A DNA stretch of 64,000 nt from assembly GCA_965227045.1 (NCBI GenBank), contig OZ245718.1:1054001-1118000 (forward strand). Reading direction: 5' to 3'. This DNA comes from UBA10649 sp965227045. Its GTDB lineage: Bacteria > Actinomycetota > Actinomycetes > S36-B12. Of this stretch, positions 62,058 to 64,000 are shown piece after piece (the first letter of the stretch is position 1; each line of letters begins with the position of its first letter). The notes under the pieces were generated by a model. It saw only the letters and a list, made by a program, of their open reading frames with translations, was not told the origin of the DNA and ran no database searches. The position numbers and the translations under genes were made by a program.

Positions 62058-64000
62058 CTGGAACCTCCGAGCGCGACGGTACGCCCCGTGGCGATGCCGG
62101 CCTTCTTACCCTTGGGGCCGATGACGGTGCCATCGGTCTGCACGACGGGCAGTTCGGTCTCCGGCGAGCCGCCGACGAGGACGCTCTTGCTCGGGTTGAT
62201 CGAGGTGCCGCTGACGCCGAACAGGGACTCGTAGATCTTGCGGACGCTCGGCCCTGACGTCTTCGAGCCGGTGCCGCCCTCGGTGACCATCATCACGACG
62301 GCGTACTTCGGATTGTTCGCCGGTGCGTAGGAGGCGAACCACGAGGTCGACACGTCGCTGCCGGTGACCTGCGCCGATCCAGTCTTCGACGCGATCGGGA
62401 TCTGGTTGAGCGGGAAGCCAGCGAACGGAGTCTCGGCGGAACCCTCGGTGGTCACGCCGGGCAGCGTGCGGCGCAGGAACGTCATGGTCGCCTTCGGCAC
62501 GGTGACCCGCGATTTCAGCACCGGCTGGAACTGCTTGATCACCTCGCCGGACGCGCTGACGATCGCCTTCGCCACCTGCGGCTGGTAGAGCTTGCCTCCG
62601 TTGGCGACCGCGGCGTAGACCATCGCCATCTGCAGCGGCGTCACGGCTGTGTCGCCCTGGCCGATGACCGCGTTGAGCGCATCGCCCGCTCGCCACTGAT
62701 CACCGTCCGTGCAGTTCTCCTTGTCGAGCGCCGTGTAGTAGTCGGCGAGCTTTGGGTCGGTCTTGCGCGTCTCGGGGTAGCCGGCCGCCGCGTTCGCGCA
62801 CCACGTGTCGCGCATCGCTTCCCAGTTGGATGCCTTGAACTCGCGGCTCGACACGCGTCCGACCGCCTCGCCGGGCAGGTCGATGCCCGTTGCCGAGCCG
62901 AGGCCGAACAGATGGGCGGTCTCGGCGACGGGATCGGGCGCATCCTTGCCCGCGTCCGGGCCGCCGGCGGCGAGCCACATGCGCTCGGCCAGTCCGTAGA
63001 AGACGGTGTTGCAGGAAACCTCAATGGCGCGCGCGAGGCTGATGCGTCCGTACGACGACGACTCATAGTTGCGGAACGTCTGGCCACCGACCTTGACCTG
63101 GCTTGGGCACGAGTAGTCGCCGTACAGGCTGTAGCCCTCCTTGCCTGCCGCGGCTGTGCTCACCACCTTGAAAGTCGAGCCGGGCGCGAACAGGCCTTGG
63201 TACGCGTTCGACGAGAGCGCCTCGCTGTTGATCAGTTCCTTGTACTGCTTCTTCGTCACGCCGCCGATCCAGATCGACGGGTCGTAGGTCGGGTAGCTCG
63301 CCATCGCGAGAATCTGCCCCGTCTGCACGTCGACGACGACGGCAGCTCCCGACTTGCCCGGGTAGTCCTGCTCGCGTGCTCGCTCGACGGCGGCGACGAG
63401 TTGCTTCTCGACGACGGACTGCAAGTGCGCGTCGATCGACGTGACGACGTAGTTGCCGGCGACCGGCGCCTTGCTGCCGAGCGTTCCCGTGACGTTACCC
63501 GCAGTGTCGACGGCCAACTCGGTGATGCCAGGCGTGCCGCGCAGCTCGGCGTCGTACTCCTTCTCCAGTCCCGTGCGTCCGACAACGTCGGTGATCCGCA
63601 GGCGGTCGGGGTCGGTCGAGTCGCCCTCCGCGGCGATCTGCTCCTGTGTCACCGGTCCGAGGTAGCCGAGCAGGTGCGCGGCGTTGACGTTGAACGGCGA
63701 CGGGTACTCGCGGATCGCCTGCAACTTCGCGGAGATGCCGGGGAAGTCCGAGCGTCGCTCCATGATCGTCAGCGCCGTCTGGGTGTCCACGTCGGTCGCG
63801 ACCGGGATGGCCTGGTAGTTCGAGCCGTTCCAGCAGATCGGCGGCGGCTTCGCGCCTTCGGTGCCGCAGTTCGCGAGCCGCTCGGTGATCTTCGCGACCG
63901 GGATGTCCAAGATGTTGGCCAGGCGTACGACGACGGCAGCGCCGTTGTCCTTCTCCTTGTAGAGCGTCTGCCTGTCGACGGTCACCACGACCGACGTGCG
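62054..64000 (-). CDS. mrdA: Penicillin-binding protein 2 (partial, cut by window end)
   Basis: Class B transpeptidase of the elongasome, partner of RodA. About 648 residues are visible; the N-terminal cytosolic tail and membrane helix lie past 64000, so the GTG-like starts near 63988 are internal. The dimerisation domain precedes the transpeptidase domain, whose motifs are complete: S-x-x-K in APGSTFK (near 63178), SxN in EVSCNTVF and KTG in ASKTGSAQV (near 62380). The rodA gene overlaps its stop. Upstream mreBCD would be expected beyond the window. Confidence 0.93.
   Translation of the reverse strand, partial: RTSVVVTVDRQTLYKEKDNGAAVVVRLANILDIPVAKITERLANCGTEGAKPPPICWNGSNYQAIPVATDVDTQTALTIMERRSDFPGISAKLQAIREYPSPFNVNAAHLLGYLGPVTQEQIAAEGDSTDPDRLRITDVVGRTGLEKEYDAELRGTPGITELAVDTAGNVTGTLGSKAPVAGNYVVTSIDAHLQSVVEKQLVAAVERAREQDYPGKSGAAVVVDVQTGQILAMASYPTYDPSIWIGGVTKKQYKELINSEALSSNAYQGLFAPGSTFKVVSTAAAGKEGYSLYGDYSCPSQVKVGGQTFRNYESSSYGRISLARAIEVSCNTVFYGLAERMWLAAGGPDAGKDAPDPVAETAHLFGLGSATGIDLPGEAVGRVSSREFKASNWEAMRDTWCANAAAGYPETRKTDPKLADYYTALDKENCTDGDQWRAGDALNAVIGQGDTAVTPLQMAMVYAAVANGGKLYQPQVAKAIVSASGEVIKQFQPVLKSRVTVPKATMTFLRRTLPGVTTEGSAETPFAGFPLNQIPIASKTGSAQVTGSDVSTSWFASYAPANNPKYAVVMMVTEGGTGSKTSGPSVRKIYESLFGVSGTSINPSKSVLVGGSPETELPVVQTDGTVIGPKGKKAGIATGRTVALGGSR

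Overview
The window is high-GC, gene-dense DNA from an actinobacterium (Actinomycetota). The evidence is the gene content and order (mrdA-rodA-radical SAM pair-rne-rplU-rpmA-obg-proB-proA-nadD-rsfS and hemW-hrcA-dnaJ-rsmE-phoH-ybeY-era), an imuA'-imuB-dnaE2 mutasome with an actinobacterial LexA box (TCGAAC-N4-GTTCGA), a DtxR/IdeR-type iron box, an HtaA-domain protein and frequent GTG starts. A Nocardioidaceae/Propionibacteriales-like organism is the best guess, but that is inference at low confidence. Nothing looks like a prophage, transposon, plasmid or CRISPR array. No stretch longer than about 210 bases lacks a gene.

Layout. 72-1226 is an AI-2E-family permease on +. 1297-12598 is a long minus-strand block read lepA -> hemW, then from a CIRCE-controlled start hrcA -> dnaJ -> rsmE -> HIT -> phoH -> ybeY -> CNNM/CBS protein -> deaminase-like protein -> DMT exporter -> era, with many 4-base start/stop overlaps. 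rpsT (12750, +) has its own promoter and terminator. 13078-17258 is a haem-acquisition locus: two secreted proteins on - divergent from hmuTUV on +. 17265-26741 (-) is leuS -> YcaQ-like -> degV-like -> plsY, then comEA -> comEC -> holA. 26830-28729 (+) holds a DMT exporter and a GAF-GGDEF diguanylate cyclase. 28802-35654 (-) is a LexA-controlled cassette imuA'-imuB-dnaE2 that continues into a bleomycin-resistance-like protein and a short-chain dehydrogenase. 35808-36983 is a divergent MarR regulator/azoreductase pair around a small palindromic operator. 37083-42103 (+) is an iron-boxed siderophore operon (siderophore-interacting reductase, binding lipoprotein, two FecCD permeases, ATPase). 42148-43617 (-) has MmcQ/YjbR, GNAT and a cytosolic HtaA-domain protein; 43735-45912 (+) is a CocE-type hydrolase. 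tRNA-Ala(GGC) lies at 45969. 46076-64000 (-) is a growth/cell-wall block: mrdA (cut by the window edge) -> rodA, then two radical-SAM-linked proteins -> rne -> rplU -> rpmA -> obg -> proB -> unknown -> proA -> a 48-residue membrane protein -> nadD -> LytR_C protein -> rsfS -> histidine phosphatase. An AbiEi-like/DUF559-like gene sits inside it on +.

The least expected signal is a dispersed family of long intergenic palindromes. Six copies share an outer arm CGACCTTGAGGTT with inner stems that differ but stay self-complementary. Two more copies share GAGTGG(G/C)CAGTTGT(C/G)GGGG. They occur after convergent genes, inside co-directional blocks and once between divergent genes, so they are not simply terminators. 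The SOS cassette that carries a bleomycin-resistance-like protein, the orphan HtaA protein and an unannotated 48-residue membrane protein beside nadD are the other points worth following.
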